Source: Zygaena filipendulae (Eukaryota > Arthropoda > Insecta > Lepidoptera > Zygaenidae). Taken from it: 64,000 nt of DNA. The stretch lies in assembly GCA_907165275.2 (NCBI GenBank), contig OU015649.1, positions 1,270,001 through 1,334,000 on the forward strand, given 5' to 3'. Within the stretch, counting starts at the first letter, position 1, and the number at the start of each line of letters is the position of its first letter. The notes under the pieces were generated by a model. That model saw nothing but the letters and a program-made list of their open reading frames with translations. It did not search any database and was not told the DNA's origin. The position numbers and the translations under genes are program-made. Below, one piece after another: positions 10,001 to 19,064 of the stretch.

Positions 10001-11603
10001 TGGCGAACATTGAATATCCGTGTCAAGTTTATTCGGTCAAAGCCAAAACGAAAATAAACATCAAACGGCAATTTTAAAATGTTTACTTGTAGAACGACCG
10101 ACACTAACGCGTCCTTGAGACAGTTAGCGAGACGAAGCTATAACGAGTTGCCGATAAGGAGCCAAAATTGTATGTCAAAACGAAGCATAGGGCTGGTTGA
10201 ACAATAGTGATTGTGTAATTCAGCAATGTTGACATTGTGAAAGAATAGCGTAATACGACGACTGTGACGTTCACATAATGGCAATACGACGTTGATTTGC
10301 AGCTCAGAGACACTCGACACCGTTGTGACGTAGAACGCGGCGTAATGTACATAGGTAGGCGAGTCCGATTTCAAAGATGTACAATTTAATGCATAATAAT
10401 TATAATGCATTGTTGGAGTCATTTGAGAGAGAGAATACACAATCTTGGGATCGATACTAAAATGTATTTAGAAGTTGTTTTCCATACAATTTAAATATAA
10501 ATATGAAAAATTGTTAAACTAAACAACAAAAGACTAGAAAATCCAACGAAACTTTATTTTGGAGCAAATAAATTTCAGAAACAGAAAGGAAACAGAAGTT
10601 AGACAGAATTAAACAGGAAATCTATTTTAGATTCGAAAAAAGTGTATTTTGTTTGCAATACCTAACTGTTAAGAGACTGCTAAAGATAAACAACTTTCCG
10701 TGTGTGAAGAATCATCGATTGATAAGTGAGGAATGTGTGCGTAGAGATACGTACGAACGTGGATCGCGACGTCATGCCCAGCGTGCGCGCGCGCAGCGCT
10801 ATCTGATCTTAAACAAGCCCGAGTGAGAGGTGTTCAAAACTAATGCAAATTGCCATCAAGATGATGCTATAATATATGTAAATTTTTAATGAAGAAGCTT
10901 TCTCCAACCATGCAAGTAGTAACTCTATACGAGAACACAAAACGTTAGATCGCCCATAAAGATTAGAGAAGTCTATCGAACAGCGTCTTTTATCACAGTT
11001 TTCCCTGTCAAAAGTTCAATAAACTTTATATCGGTCGGTAATATTTACAAATACTACAATATTTTAAAACAAAATGTATCTATATACAAAATTAAATAGA
11101 ATTATGTTACAAACTAATATTAGTGTAAAAGCGCAGTGAAAGCATTAGCCCATGTTAGGAAAATTATTTACAGCCATAATCTTCTTTATGCGATACAATA
11201 ATAAGATTGTATTATATATCATAACATAAATAAATAAAGCGTACGTATCCAGCCTCATGTTGTTGAGTGCTCTAGGCTTAGATACGGAGTGCGGTGCCAG
11301 ACCAAAATCACTCTTACCTATTGACAGCGAGCCTGTGGTCGTGCTCGGGCCCGAGGCCGCTGTCATTGCTATTGTCGCACGACTCCGGCCTGAGAGTGTG
11401 CGCGGTTTGCGCGTAGTGCGCCAGTTTCCCGAATTTCCCCAAATGCGCGAGTTTCCCCGCGTGGTGTGCCATTTGCCCCGGGTGCGCCATTTTACCCGCG
11501 GACGATATTTTCCCGGAGGCGGGCCGTTTATGCGGCGCCCGCATCACCTTTCTGTGTACGCGCGCTGTCATAGTGGCTGTCGTTGACATAGTCATTTTCA
11601 TGC
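622..11603 (-). CDS. NFAT5-like: NFAT5/TonEBP-like transcription factor, partial, seven exons
   Basis: The coding sequence joins minus-strand segments 11603-11318, 9016-8750, 7400-7026, 5763-5664, 5351-5169, 2555-2297 and 809-622. All junctions keep phase with GT-AG introns, giving 552 codons. Residues about 290-552 match the NFAT Rel-homology region: QHRARY then TEGSRG is the DNA-recognition loop, followed by [37 protein letters not shown], and TQPPGVPE opening the IPT half. KD...GFP after the loop and TPCKE fit NFAT5/TonEBP and insect NFAT better than calcineurin-dependent NFATc proteins. The family binds DNA in the nucleus and, in vertebrates, drives osmotic-stress genes. The N-terminal 290 residues are low complexity and not alignable by eye. 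The C-terminus runs off the left edge. The first in-frame ATG is 2 bases into the first listed exon, so a 5' non-coding exon probably exists upstream. Confidence 0.93.
841..1088. mobile_element. Foldback MITE with 35-bp inverted ends and nested LINE tail
   Basis: The left arm 841-876 and right arm 1054-1088 are near-perfect reverse complements (GTACGCATCCGTTT versus GTACACGTCCGTTT, both ending CGGACCGT). Inside, 989-1043 is a retroelement tail (TTGTACCATGATGTGC then AAATAAATAAAT) that occurs again at 29914-29962. Confidence 0.7.
1154..1540. mobile_element. TIR element with ends GGTATGTTCCG
   Basis: The left end GGTATGTTCCGATAT and right end (reverse complement) GGTATGTTCCGCTAT are terminal inverted repeats about 387 bp apart. 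Interior GAGCACT and CAGTGCT motifs are also repeated in both orientations. A plus-strand open frame (1150-1584) runs across it but matches nothing I know and is probably fortuitous. No clear target duplication. Confidence 0.55.
1600..1993 (+). mobile_element. LINE-like 3' region with CA repeat
   Basis: A degenerate region holds a CA dinucleotide tract (1785-1808) and ends with CAAATAAATATTTATTATC just before a Helitron. It looks like a LINE 3' untranslated remnant; no coding sequence is visible. Confidence 0.35.
1994..2268 (-). mobile_element. Non-autonomous Helitron, CACGTG subfamily, full length
   Basis: On the minus strand it starts A/TCTTAATATATATAAATCAC and ends ACAG CTAG/T. These are the A/T target and TC...CTAG termini of Helitrons. 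A GC-rich hairpin (CCGCG...CGCGG) lies about 10 bases before the 3' end. The 3' module is partly duplicated inside. It lies in NFAT intron 6, with its 5' end 28 bases from the donor of exon F. Confidence 0.85.
2297..2555 (-). CDS. NFAT5-like: NFAT5-like exon F with Gly/Ala/Val insertion in the Rel-homology domain
   Basis: It runs from acceptor GTGCAG to donor A/GTGAGT and encodes residues 404-490. [14 protein letters not shown] aligns with the family block RNADVEARIG, and [12 protein letters not shown] with KKKSTR.R.VFR. Between them vertebrate NFAT5 has only a few residues, whereas here about 38 residues of Gly, Ala and Val (418-455) are inserted, encoded by very GC-rich DNA at about 2405-2515. 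The exon ends at IIC plus one base of the next codon. Confidence 0.93.
2751..3139. mobile_element. TA-flanked TIR element (389 bp) in NFAT intron 5
   Basis: The left end CAGGATATCCCGTAAATCGA and the reverse complement of the right end (CAGGGTGTCCCGTAAATCGA) begin inverted repeats of about 55 bp, each ending near CTAAGTCATAA. TA lies on both sides (2749-2750, 3140-3141). This fits a Tc1/mariner-type MITE. The interior is AT-rich and non-coding. Confidence 0.8.
3158..3198. repeat. GC-rich inverted repeat
   Basis: GCGTGCAGCGCTATCG (3158-3173) pairs with CGATAGCTGCGCGC (3185-3198), with a 2-base bulge and an 11-base loop. Function unknown. Confidence 0.5.
3524..3710 (-). mobile_element. Non-autonomous Helitron, CACGTG subfamily
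   Basis: Complete at 187 bp: minus-strand 5' end A/TCTAATATATATAAATCA, 3' end CAGCTAG/T, with the terminal hairpin CCGCGGATGAAATCGCGG. Lies in NFAT intron 5. Confidence 0.87.
3843..3998 (+). mobile_element. Helitron fragment, GCTTTCACG-type subfamily, 5' end eroded
   Basis: It keeps the family phrases AACCGATCATAATGAAATTT and GGGTACTTTTTATCCC, and a 3' end CAGCTAA/T (CTRR variant). The TC terminus is not recognisable. Confidence 0.7.
4031..4348 (-). mobile_element. CRE-bearing MITE, copy 1
   Basis: 318 bp flanked by TA on both sides (4029-4030, 4349-4350), with ends ATGGGCATGTTGACTA and (reverse complement) ATGGGGATGATGACTA. It contains two perfect TGACGTCA sites (4146-4153, 4192-4199). Homologous to 11999-12346, 52433-52550, 53156-53480 and 61774-62098. 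Confidence 0.82.
4784..4998 (-). mobile_element. Non-autonomous Helitron, ATCC-repeat subfamily, full length
   Basis: The minus-strand 5' end A/TCCTACTAATATTATAAACG and 3' end CAGCTAG/T are canonical. The hairpin CGCGGGTGAAACCGCGG precedes the end. A short ATCC microsatellite lies inside the 5' half. Confidence 0.88.
5010..5118 (+). mobile_element. LINE 3' tail with hairpin
   Basis: GCTCAGCGTTGTTGTGG and CCACAACGCTGGTCTTCC form a stem, followed by AT-rich sequence and CAAATAAACTTCAATTT. The CAGCG/GGTCTTCC core recurs at 30964-31213, 36478-36665 and 52079-52321. Lies in NFAT intron 5, close to exon E. Confidence 0.5.
5169..5351 (-). CDS. NFAT5-like: NFAT5-like exon E (Rel-homology N-terminal half)
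   Basis: Exactly 61 codons in phase 0, from acceptor GCGCCAG to donor AAG/GTGAGG. Residues 343-403 read [21 protein letters not shown], then [10 protein letters not shown] and [12 protein letters not shown]. Each block has a direct counterpart in NFAT5-type Rel-homology domains (FVG.D.GRV.PH.FYQACRV and DCVGILK). TPCKE is characteristic of the NFAT5 branch. No frameshift or missing block is visible. Confidence 0.95.
5408..5572 (-). mobile_element. Degraded Helitron, GATCTACTGAACC subfamily
   Basis: It keeps TAAAGTACCCTATGTCACTC, ATCGGTTCAGCAGATCCAG and ACCCCCTACAACGTCAC, and a 5' terminus A/TCCATACCACAATATTG on the minus strand. The 3' hairpin end is missing. It fills about half of the 312-bp NFAT intron 4. 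Confidence 0.65.
5664..5763 (-). CDS. NFAT5-like: NFAT5-like exon D (DNA-recognition loop)
   Basis: This 100-bp exon lies between acceptor GTACAG and donor CAG/GTAGGA. It encodes residues 309-342: (R)[12 protein letters not shown], then [23 protein letters not shown] is the loop that contacts DNA in Rel/NFAT proteins. Family members differ from NF-kappaB at the residues flanking it, and RARY.TEGSRG is the NFAT form. The phase-0 end joins directly to VFIGTD in exon E. Confidence 0.95.
6657..6800 (-). mobile_element. Helitron fragment, TTGACCTATGAA subfamily
   Basis: It has the 3'-hairpin remnant (CTGCGGTTTCACCCGCG) and the body phrase TGCCAAATTTCAGCTTCATA shared with 28962-29148 and 32146-32295. 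The 5' end dissolves into the dinucleotide repeat. Lies in NFAT intron 3. Confidence 0.55.
6822..7003. repeat. GT/CA microsatellite next to the exon C donor
   Basis: About 180 bp of (GT)n with interruptions (GCGT, TTTGT, GCGC). On the transcribed minus strand it is a (CA)n run beginning 22 bases after the donor of exon C. Translations through it (poly Cys-Val, Thr-His) are artefacts. Confidence 0.95.
7026..7400 (-). CDS. NFAT5-like: NFAT5-like exon C (Gly-Lys repeats, start of Rel-homology domain)
   Basis: The acceptor is TTTCCAG before ATTGAG; the donor is GAG before GTCAGC. It encodes residues 184-309. Residues 220-263 contain about nine Gly-Lys-Leu/Tyr repeats, echoing exon A. The last part, [15 protein letters not shown], matches the family block that begins the NFAT Rel-homology region (vertebrate ELKI..QPE.QHRAR). 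The codon for the final Arg of the DNA loop is split across the intron. A dinucleotide repeat of about 180 bp starts 22 bases into the following intron. Confidence 0.92.
7410..8240. other. NFAT intron 2, no feature recognised
   Basis: AT-rich intronic sequence with only short fortuitous open frames. A TTATAAAAAT followed about 40 bases later by GGTGGTGAGTG on the plus strand resembles a TATA box plus donor, but nothing else supports an antisense exon. Confidence 0.5.
8250..8332. mobile_element. Very short TA-flanked MITE
   Basis: TA precedes AGGGTATCCCCACA (8250) and TA follows TGTGAGGACACCCT (ends 8332). The ends are inverted repeats (12 of 14 matching) only 83 bp apart. Lies in NFAT intron 2. 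Confidence 0.5.
8750..9016 (-). CDS. NFAT5-like: NFAT5-like exon B (basic cluster, Pro/Ala-rich)
   Basis: It encodes residues 95-184. A basic cluster KRRR (109-112) is a candidate nuclear-localisation signal. VKIE at 119-122 matches the psi-K-x-E SUMOylation consensus. A Pro/Ala-rich stretch follows with alternating Ala-Pro and poly-Ala. Among several AG dinucleotides, the acceptor CACAG at 9021-9017 was chosen because it alone takes the phase-2 end of the previous exon without a stop. The donor GTAGGT gives a phase-2 end that matches the next exon. The alternative upstream acceptor (TGCAG, with MGPVHRL in frame) would need a different preceding exon. Confidence 0.75.
9325..9408 (+). mobile_element. 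Helitron 3'-end fragment
   Basis: It contains TAGGATACTTTTTAGAG, GGGTGAAACCGCGGGG and CCAGCTAC, a mutated form of the shared Helitron 3' module. No 5' end. Lies in NFAT intron 1. Confidence 0.6.
9443..9678. mobile_element. 236-bp foldback MITE with about 110-bp arms, TA target duplication
   Basis: The left arm begins CAGCCGCACTCAGAGT and the right arm ends ACTCTGAGTGCGGCCG. The arms pair almost throughout, including AACAAAACTGCCGCAATCAG with its complement, around a centre near 9560. TA flanks both ends (9441-9442, 9679-9680). It lies in NFAT intron 1 and would be transcribed as a long hairpin. Confidence 0.88.
9684..11317. other. Rest of NFAT intron 1, no feature recognised
   Basis: No exon, repeat family or RNA gene recognised. 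A CpG-rich patch (10750-10800) contains CGCGCGCGCAGCG but has no open frame or splice context that I can support. Confidence 0.5.
11318..11603 (-). CDS. NFAT5-like: NFAT5-like exon A (N-terminal, first coding exon found)
   Basis: A good acceptor (pyrimidine-rich tract ending TCTACAG) precedes GC then ATG at 11601-11599, and the exon ends AATAG before donor GTAAGAG. It encodes residues 1-94 if that ATG is used. Residues 30-62 repeat a Gly-Lys-hydrophobic motif (GKI, GKM, GKL, GKF), followed by [12 protein letters not shown] at about 73-84. The phase-2 end fits the next exon only when the acceptor at 9018-9017 is used, restoring the reading [17 protein letters not shown]. Placing this exon in the gene is inference from phase, strand and the shared GK motif. 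It is not backed by recognised homology, and the true start could lie further upstream. Confidence 0.7.
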
Positions 11604-11998
11604 CTGTAGACAAATAGATAATAAAAGGTTAGTTTTAATTTCTATGAGTCGAGTCGAAGATTTTTTTATATTAAAATATTTATTATAACTTTATACCTAT
11701 GGGTACATATTTACAACACAAAAATAAAACATTACGACACACCATTCATTTTAAGTAAGTGTACATACCACAAACTATCTAGACATGATATAAGTATAGG
11801 TACAGTAGAAATAGAAGATAATATAGAACACGCAGTCGACTACGTTAAAAATGTTAACAATGTGTTAGTGTTTCGTAATCAATAAAGAGTTACACAAGTG
11901 GTTTAACAACAGATACAGCAACAACAAGCGTCAGAAGACGTCGTAAGCGCGGAAGTTAAAGATAATTAAGATTACTCCACATATTCGTGACTTCAATA

Positions 11999-12346
11999 GG
12001 GATGTGGACTACTTTTGAAAATCAAAATTGTAATTAGTCCGTCAGTTAGAAAATAAAAAAACAATAGACACGTATTTTTTGTTTTTTTTTTTTAATAAAT
12101 TAAAATATACAGAGATAAAGCGCATTAAAGTTTAGGGTGAGGGGGTCGTGACGTCACTAACCGCTAAAACCGCCATACAAACTGTCAGAATAGTGACGTT
12201 TCAACGAACGTTGACGTTTAGCGAAATTTCAACACAATATATCGCCGTTATTTTTTGATTACGTAAAAAAAGAAAAAATACGTGTCCAATATTTTTTAAT
12301 AATCCACAAGACGGACTAAGAAATAAAAATTAGTCCACATGCCCAT
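11999..12346 (+). mobile_element. CRE-bearing MITE, copy 2
   Basis: Ends GGGATGTGGACTAC and GTCCACATGCCCAT. TA precedes it; the right-hand TA has become TC. One intact TGACGTCA (12149-12156) remains. The second site is degraded to TGACGTTT. Confidence 0.8.
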
Positions 12347-12967
12347 TCTCGAGGTCGGAAGCCCTATGAGTCACTCACCGGAGGACATAACAGATTGTAA
12401 TCTTTCTTTTATAGACTCACAGCTATAACAATTGTAGCAATCGTAAAACGAGACGCGACTTAGAATACATAAACAGTAAATTAAAATTAACACTTATCGA
12501 CATGCACACGACAGTAGCAACACAAATAAGTAGAAACATAAAAGTTTTATTGATCATATCAATTTTCAGTAGATAGTGATCTATTAAAGGTAGAGGTAGA
12601 TCTATTAAAATTGTTATGCCGCATAGAAACGAAGACGAGCTAAGAAAAAAATGTCGCATTTCGTCGACATAATAAATGGACGACTTTACAGCAAGTTGTT
12701 AAATTAACCTAAACTGAAGCTAGGACTCGAGCATCATATTTATTAAACCGCCATTAGTTAAAACTTCCGATTGATAATAATAAATTAATGAATAAATGAA
12801 GTTTTATAATAATGCGATAGTAGAATAATACAATAGTAGTTAACAATTCGACTATCGATACTGTGTGAGATTAACTCGTAGAAAATGGTTTAGGAATTCA
12901 GCAATTTGTTTACTGATTAGTGTTTTGTTTTCATCACATTTACCTGTAATTGAATTTTTTAAACCTA

Positions 12968-13255
12968 CTAGCTGTCCCCCGCGATTTCAGTTGTGGTAAT
13001 TTCGGAGTTCCCGCGGGAATTCCGAGAAAAAAGTACTCTACGTCCTCCTTTGTACACTTGACCCCTGTTTACGGTGATTAGCTCTTCCCCGCATTAATTT
13101 CGAAGTTCCCGCGGGAATTCCGGATTAAAAACTATCCTATCTTTTAAGTTGGGCCAAATTACAACATGGTGACCAAATTTCATCATGATCGATTCAGTAG
13201 TTTCGGAGTTTATCGCGAACATACATGGTGATACGAAATTTTTATATATATAAGA
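12968..13255 (-). mobile_element. Non-autonomous Helitron, CACGTG subfamily
   Basis: Minus-strand ends are A/TCTTATATATATAAAAATTT and CAGCTAG/T. Like 1994-2268 it carries a second, partial 3' module (TTCCCCGCATTAATTTCG) inside, so the duplicated form is a sub-lineage. Confidence 0.83.
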
Positions 13256-13264
13256 TTGCACAAT

Positions 13265-13516
13265 ATGGTGCCAATCAAGAACTTATTGCCACATTGGCAT
13301 TGTCTACCAATTCTATCAGTAGAAGAATTTAGTATGAGCACGAAACCGCAATCCGAGTTTGAGTACAATTATCACTCGATGGCGACTGAAAAATTCATGA
13401 ATTCAAGTATGAAGAAGCAAAAATCACTTGCCAAAATATTGGGTCGGATGTTATGTAATATCTTATGGTTCGGGTTTCATTATTACAAATTCACGTTGTT
13501 TTATTCAAACAAATAA
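13265..13516 (+). CDS. Orphan 83-codon open frame beside a Helitron
   Basis: From ATG at 13265 the frame runs 83 codons (MVPIKNLLPHWHCLPILSVE start; KKQKSLAKILGRMLC near the C-terminus), followed at once by overlapping AATAAA signals. It begins 10 bases after a Helitron end. I do not recognise the protein, and no splice sites or promoter are supported. It may be a degraded retrocopy or chance. Confidence 0.2.
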   Translation: MVPIKNLLPHWHCLPILSVEEFSMSTKPQSEFEYNYHSMATEKFMNSSMKKQKSLAKILGRMLCNILWFGFHYYKFTLFYSNK

Positions 13517-13559
13517 AAAATAAATGTTTAGTTTATTGAAATGTATAGTTTTATTTAAT

Positions 13560-16290
13560 ACTTAAGTTGCGTGACGTATAATATTCCAATAACTTATGCA
13601 TTTTATTCAAGTATTGTAAAAAAAAAACGTTATATCTTCCACACAACACTGAAATATATTCACGTCATGTTACACACACAATTGTGTTTTTCAAATTAAA
13701 ATACACCGTTGCAAGCCCATGATAACAATAATTGTACTTTTAACGCTTATTCCATTTATATTCGAAAAAATTGTACTTCTAAATCAATAGATTACCAGAT
13801 CAGATAGACCAGATTATTCGTTTTTCTTATAAAAAGATAAAACACACAAATAAAATTGATTAGACATTGTTGAATACAAAGTGTCTGAACGCCTGGTGCC
13901 TTGGACCTTGCCTTGGATATTAAGATATATTAAGAGAATTATCGCATAAATCAAAAATTCTCCTATTCATGCAGGCCTTCTTTTTGTTTGTACGATTTAA
14001 TTAAGATGAAGGTCCATAAAAGTTTAGTAAAATTTTAGAAACCGTTGATGCCAACTTCTTTACCAACTTCTATCTTGGTAACTTCGACACTCCATTAGTA
14101 AAGTAACTCAATACAAGATACCTAAAAGCGTCTCTTTACCTTTGAACGTCACGTCCCGTCCCCGGCTACTCTGTATAGCCAGGGAATGAAGAAAAAAAAA
14201 CAGACGGTAAAATTTGACCTTGCAGGACACCAACTAGATGTTTAGGTTACATCACAAACTGATTCGAATTCAAATCGTTTGATATTCGTTGAGAATCTAT
14301 AGTAGGTGAATATTGCATTACTAATGACTAGATGTTGTCTGAAACAGATATTGAAAACAACGATCGAGCAAAATACATTAGTACTGAGGATTACATAAGG
14401 TTTGCAAGAAATAGAATGACATTTCTGAATTGATGTTTCATTTTTTAAATGAATTAGGTAAATGACGTAACACAAAAACTAAATTTTAATCTATAATAAC
14501 CTCTGCTGTGTATCAGTTAACATGTCCAATTTGAGACCAGAGATAAGATAGATACGCAATAGATTTGTCCTTGTCGAAAATATGTCTAATAACCAGCTCA
14601 ATCCGGCTGTAGTACAGTCGGCGATTACGACAGTAACTGTGCTGTCAAACATAGTCTGACGTTATGACTAGAATATAATACAGTATAGCAAAAAAATTTA
14701 ATAACATCAAAACTCGTTTTTTCCTCTGCGTAATAAATGTAAATCCATTCTAGTAAGGTCTACGTATAAATTACTACTTTATTATTAAATAATAATTGAA
14801 CATTGTACATTAAAAAAGCGGATGAGCTTCGGTGTTTGTAATAATATTGGAAATAATATAATAGAAACAAAATTGATTATTACGTAGGTAACCGTGTCAT
14901 AGAAATATAGAAAAAGGTCACGTTGGCATCATATACGAATAAAATACGAATTTATTTTTTAAATGTTATGAGATTTGTGAATCGTTAATTTTTATTTACA
15001 CTCGTTGTTTTAATTGAAGCGGTTGCAGTGAGCTCTATGTGAATCTTTTGAATTCTTTACCCGATGCACTTTGCGCAGTGCGAAGTGTCGCCGGGCCGAG
15101 TTCGTTACCCTGCGGCGCTCCGTGACGTTACTTCGAGATATCAGCTATTATCACGCGCTGTACGGTGAAAGTTCACCTGGCATTGCCCTTTCTGACTAGT
15201 CCCCTAATTATATAACATTAACCATCATTAATATGCATACAAATAATTCAAACAGCACCAGCTATTGGTGTCAAATGATAATCGGAAGTTCAAACTGTTT
15301 CGTTAGACGATTCTTATGAATTATTGTAAATGTGTTAGTGTGTGGAAAATACATATTGATAAAACCGGATAGGACTATAATACAGAAGGTATTTCACATA
15401 GTAGGGTGAAATTGGAAAAGCAAAAACTGAAAAATAGAATGTTATGAATGTCCAATACGGACAGCGGGCGTCACCGGCGAGCGATATGAATCAAAACATA
15501 AGATTCGTGTCGTGATGCGTTATGTTAAACCGTTCGCTCTAATACGTCGAGTAAACATTACGTAAATTATTTTAACAGGAATGGGTCAAAAATTGAATAA
15601 AGCTGTTAAATATTCAACCGTATTTGTTCAGGTCGCATCGTGGCGGGCCACGTGAACTATTACAATTTTAAATTCGAACTTCTGCGTCAGTTTATCCTTT
15701 TGTATATTAAGTAGGTATCTACAATAAAGAAAATTTCGTTTTTACAGCACTAAGAAACTATTCAATCAATTTTATTCCATCGAGATGATTTTTGGGATCT
15801 CCTCGCAAAAACAAGTTCAGCTGAATAAGTATGACTTAGAACTTGCTTGTTAATCCAGCAGTTTATTTTGGTGCCCTTCACGAAAATTATGAGCGTAGTT
15901 TAGCTGAGAAAACAATAAAATAATGCATTTTGCAAGTTATTTATAAGAAATAGAAAGGCACGGACGGAAATCTGAGTAGCTAACCTCGTAATTATGTTTG
16001 TTTAACAAAATAATGCGAATCGGATATGATTTTTTTTTTTATTAATATATTATTATTTATTTAATAAATACTGTGTTATTATGGTGTAGGATTTCCACAA
16101 AATCGCAAAACATTATTTTAATATTTTTGTGGTGTTTTCAAAATGTAATGGGAGGAGGATTTATACAAAAAATGCAAATAACAAACAAACAACTATATTT
16201 AGAACAACCGCAGTAGCAATAAAATAAATTTCAAGTTTCGTTGACTTATTTTAAAGGGATTTGTATGAAATTTAGCACTCATACAAAATA
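13560..16290. other. No gene or repeat recognised
   Basis: AT-rich sequence with short open frames only. A GC-richer patch near 15070-15140 has no recognisable coding content. Confidence 0.5.
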
Positions 16291-16299
16291 TATTTTGGT

Positions 16300-16372
16300 T
16301 TATCCCGAAACAAACTTCCTGAGGGAATGCCAAAATTGAAGCGAGCGAAGCCTCGGGAAGCACCTAGAACTA
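16300..16372 (+). mobile_element. Degraded Helitron 3' end
   Basis: TTTATCCCG, GAGGGAATGCC and GCCTCGGGAAGCACCTAG are mutated versions of the shared 3' module. The terminal hairpin is weakened. Confidence 0.4.
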
Positions 16373-16558
16373 CGACAATATGCCAAGAAATATATAAACT
16401 CATATAAACTTAATGAGCAGTTTGGTCTTAATCCGTTAGGGGTCGAATTCCGAAAAACTCTTCCTTAGGATTCGTCTACAAAAGGTAGCCAGGTTTTTAG
16501 ATCCAGTGGTATGAATTGTTTGTAGTTTCTCAGTCAATCAAGGTCCTTTTTTTAATAA

Positions 16559-16728
16559 CTAGCTGTTTCCCGCGGTTTCACCCAGGACAGCAAGTACCCT
16601 ATAACATTCAAAAACACTAGCATTCTATTGGTAAAATAATTTAAAAAATCGGTTCAGTAGATCCAGAGATTACCCCCTACAACGTCACAAACTCACAAAC
16701 TTTACCGCTTTATAATATTAAGTATAGA
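16559..16728 (-). mobile_element. Non-autonomous Helitron, GATCTACTGAACC subfamily
   Basis: Minus-strand 5' end A/TCTATACTTAATATTATAAA, close to the canonical Helitron start, and 3' end CAGCTAG/T. The middle of the 3' module is deleted (CCCAGGACAGCAAG). Confidence 0.8.
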
Positions 16729-17572
16729 TATACGTATATATGGATGTTTTTCTCTTGCAAACGATATGGACGTAGTATCGCTAGTGATGTTATTTATTAG
16801 CGGCGAGTCGTTGAACCTTGGAACACAACATTCTCACCAATGTTTGTCTGTTTGTGAGCCAAAGCTCGGAAGCTAAGGGGGATCGATTGCGCTATTTTGG
16901 AACGGATCTACCAAAACCAAATCATAACCAAAAATATTGCACGTTACGCACATTTCGTATAGCGCTATAATTGATAGCGATAACATTTCAACTTCGATAC
17001 GTATTTGGATGGTACGTTACTAAGTAGGTCGGTGAACGATCGCCCGAACTTGAATATTAAAAACGAAAACATAGCATCGCGCTTTTCACAAAGTAACGTC
17101 TCAACTTTGATAAAGGTTTGTTAACGTCGACAGTTACTTCGTTTAGAAGGAAAATATTTTAACACTATCCGTACCAAAATAAAATCAAAACAAAACCAAC
17201 ACGTTGCAGCGATAGACCCAGAGAAAACAATACACAGTCGTAGCTACACGGGCAAACGCTGGGCGACCCGCGACCCAAATTGACAAAGCAAATACACAAT
17301 GATAACATTTTATCTAGAATTCGTCGTAAACAATGTATATATAATACATATAGTGAGTGGTTGGGTGGGTGCATGAAGCGAACACGCTGCCGCAAAAATG
17401 TTTTCATAACATATCACACGAAAAGTATGCCGCAGAAGTCATCAGTTTACGTAGAGTTCAAGCAATATTATTCTTTGTTTAAAAAAAAAAAATATTGTGT
17501 ATGATTTGCTAATCGTTAATATGTATTTAAGTTTGAAATTATTGTGACATAATTTTATATTTATACACAATA

Positions 17573-17602
17573 CTAGCTGCGTCCCGCGGTTTAGTTACAT
17601 AA
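17573..17602 (-). mobile_element. Helitron terminal stub
   Basis: Only the 3' tip remains (CTAGCTGCGTCCCGCGGTTT). Confidence 0.5.
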
Positions 17603-18684
17603 TAATACCTATATTATACAAAATCGTAATCAAGGTTGTCACCATTTGTCTATGGCGCATCGCCGGTGCTGCCGCGGCACGCTTGCACTGCTCGCTCGGC
17701 TCAAGCGACTTGGTCAGCGCGGGGCGGTACAAACCTAACCTAGAACGATACTATATCTAGTAGTGGTTACATTTCGATGGGTATTTACTTTGATTTCTAT
17801 TACACATCTGTTATGGGCGTCCTACATATAATATTGGGGTGCTCTACGGGCGCCTATGGTCATTTTAGGAAAGTGGTCATTATAATTTTCGACCTAAAAG
17901 AGGAAGATGACGACACGATTCAATTTAAGCTAACCTAAGCTAACCAAGCTATTACAAAATTTTTAGAAGATAATGTCCAAGACATTGTCTTTGAGATAAG
18001 ACAACTACCTACTGGCACAAAACAAATCAATTCCGAGAACAATTATGAAGAAAAATAAAATGCCCGCAGCAAATAATCACAAAACACGCATTGCTATAGT
18101 GGTAGTAACTCTACGCCAAGTACAGACTATATTGATAAACAAGCATCAAGCGTATTGATACACAGAACCCACAGGGTCATTTTCATACTTCCTTTTCCCT
18201 TCATTCGTTTAATGTCACAATATCTATCAGACAAATGCAACTTAGGTGTAGACTGTAGATCCAACAGTGGTTGAAATTTTCTTCATTATTTCTTTCATAT
18301 TTAAATTTCTATCGAAACTAAACCAAACCCATAATAACAACTCCAGCCCCGTTACATTGATTAACTTTTGAAACGTAATGTAGGATACACACTTCTTAAA
18401 ATCTTGTATAAGTATTTGATATTTTTATTTTGAAATTTCTTATATCCTTGTTCCATTTTTGTTTTTTTTTTTTTTTGTCTCATAATAATTATTACATTGT
18501 TCTCCTGCTCATTCCGACTTTAGACTAAGTAACATCGACTTTTTTGGGTTATATCGCTTACATCATACGTTTAGTGTATATTATGATTTATCTAAACAGC
18601 TCCTACAAAAAAAAAACTAAAAATAAGTAATAGTAAAATAAATAAAAAACTAATTATATTATTCCAGACCTTATATATTTATAA

Positions 18685-18887
18685 CTAGCTCTTTCCCGCA
18701 GTTTCACCCGCGTTAATTTCGAAGTTCCTGCGGGGATTCTGGGATAAAAGTACCCATATCCTTCTCTGTAGGTAAGTACCCCTGACAATTTGTATGCAAA
18801 ATGTCATAATGATCGACTGAGAAGTTAAAGCGTAAGCGTAGCAAACAAACACAAATGAACTCACACTTGTATTTATAACAATAAGGA
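18685..18887 (-). mobile_element. Non-autonomous Helitron, GCTTTCACG-type subfamily
   Basis: Minus-strand 5' end A/TCCTTATTGTTATAAATAC; the 3' end mutated to GAGCTAG/T. The body has CCCTGACAATTTGTATGC and the 3' hairpin. Confidence 0.78.
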
Positions 18888-19064
18888 TTACAATACTCGG
18901 TAGTCTGGTGTGAGGTCAGGGGACCTCCCCCCCGTCCCATTTCCATTCACGCTGGCATCTTGAAGTTATACGACCGCCGACCGCTTTGGAACACAACTTA
19001 GATAGTCTCAGCAAAATTGAACTAACCACATCCGGACCGTCACTACTGTGTCGTGACTCGAGAG

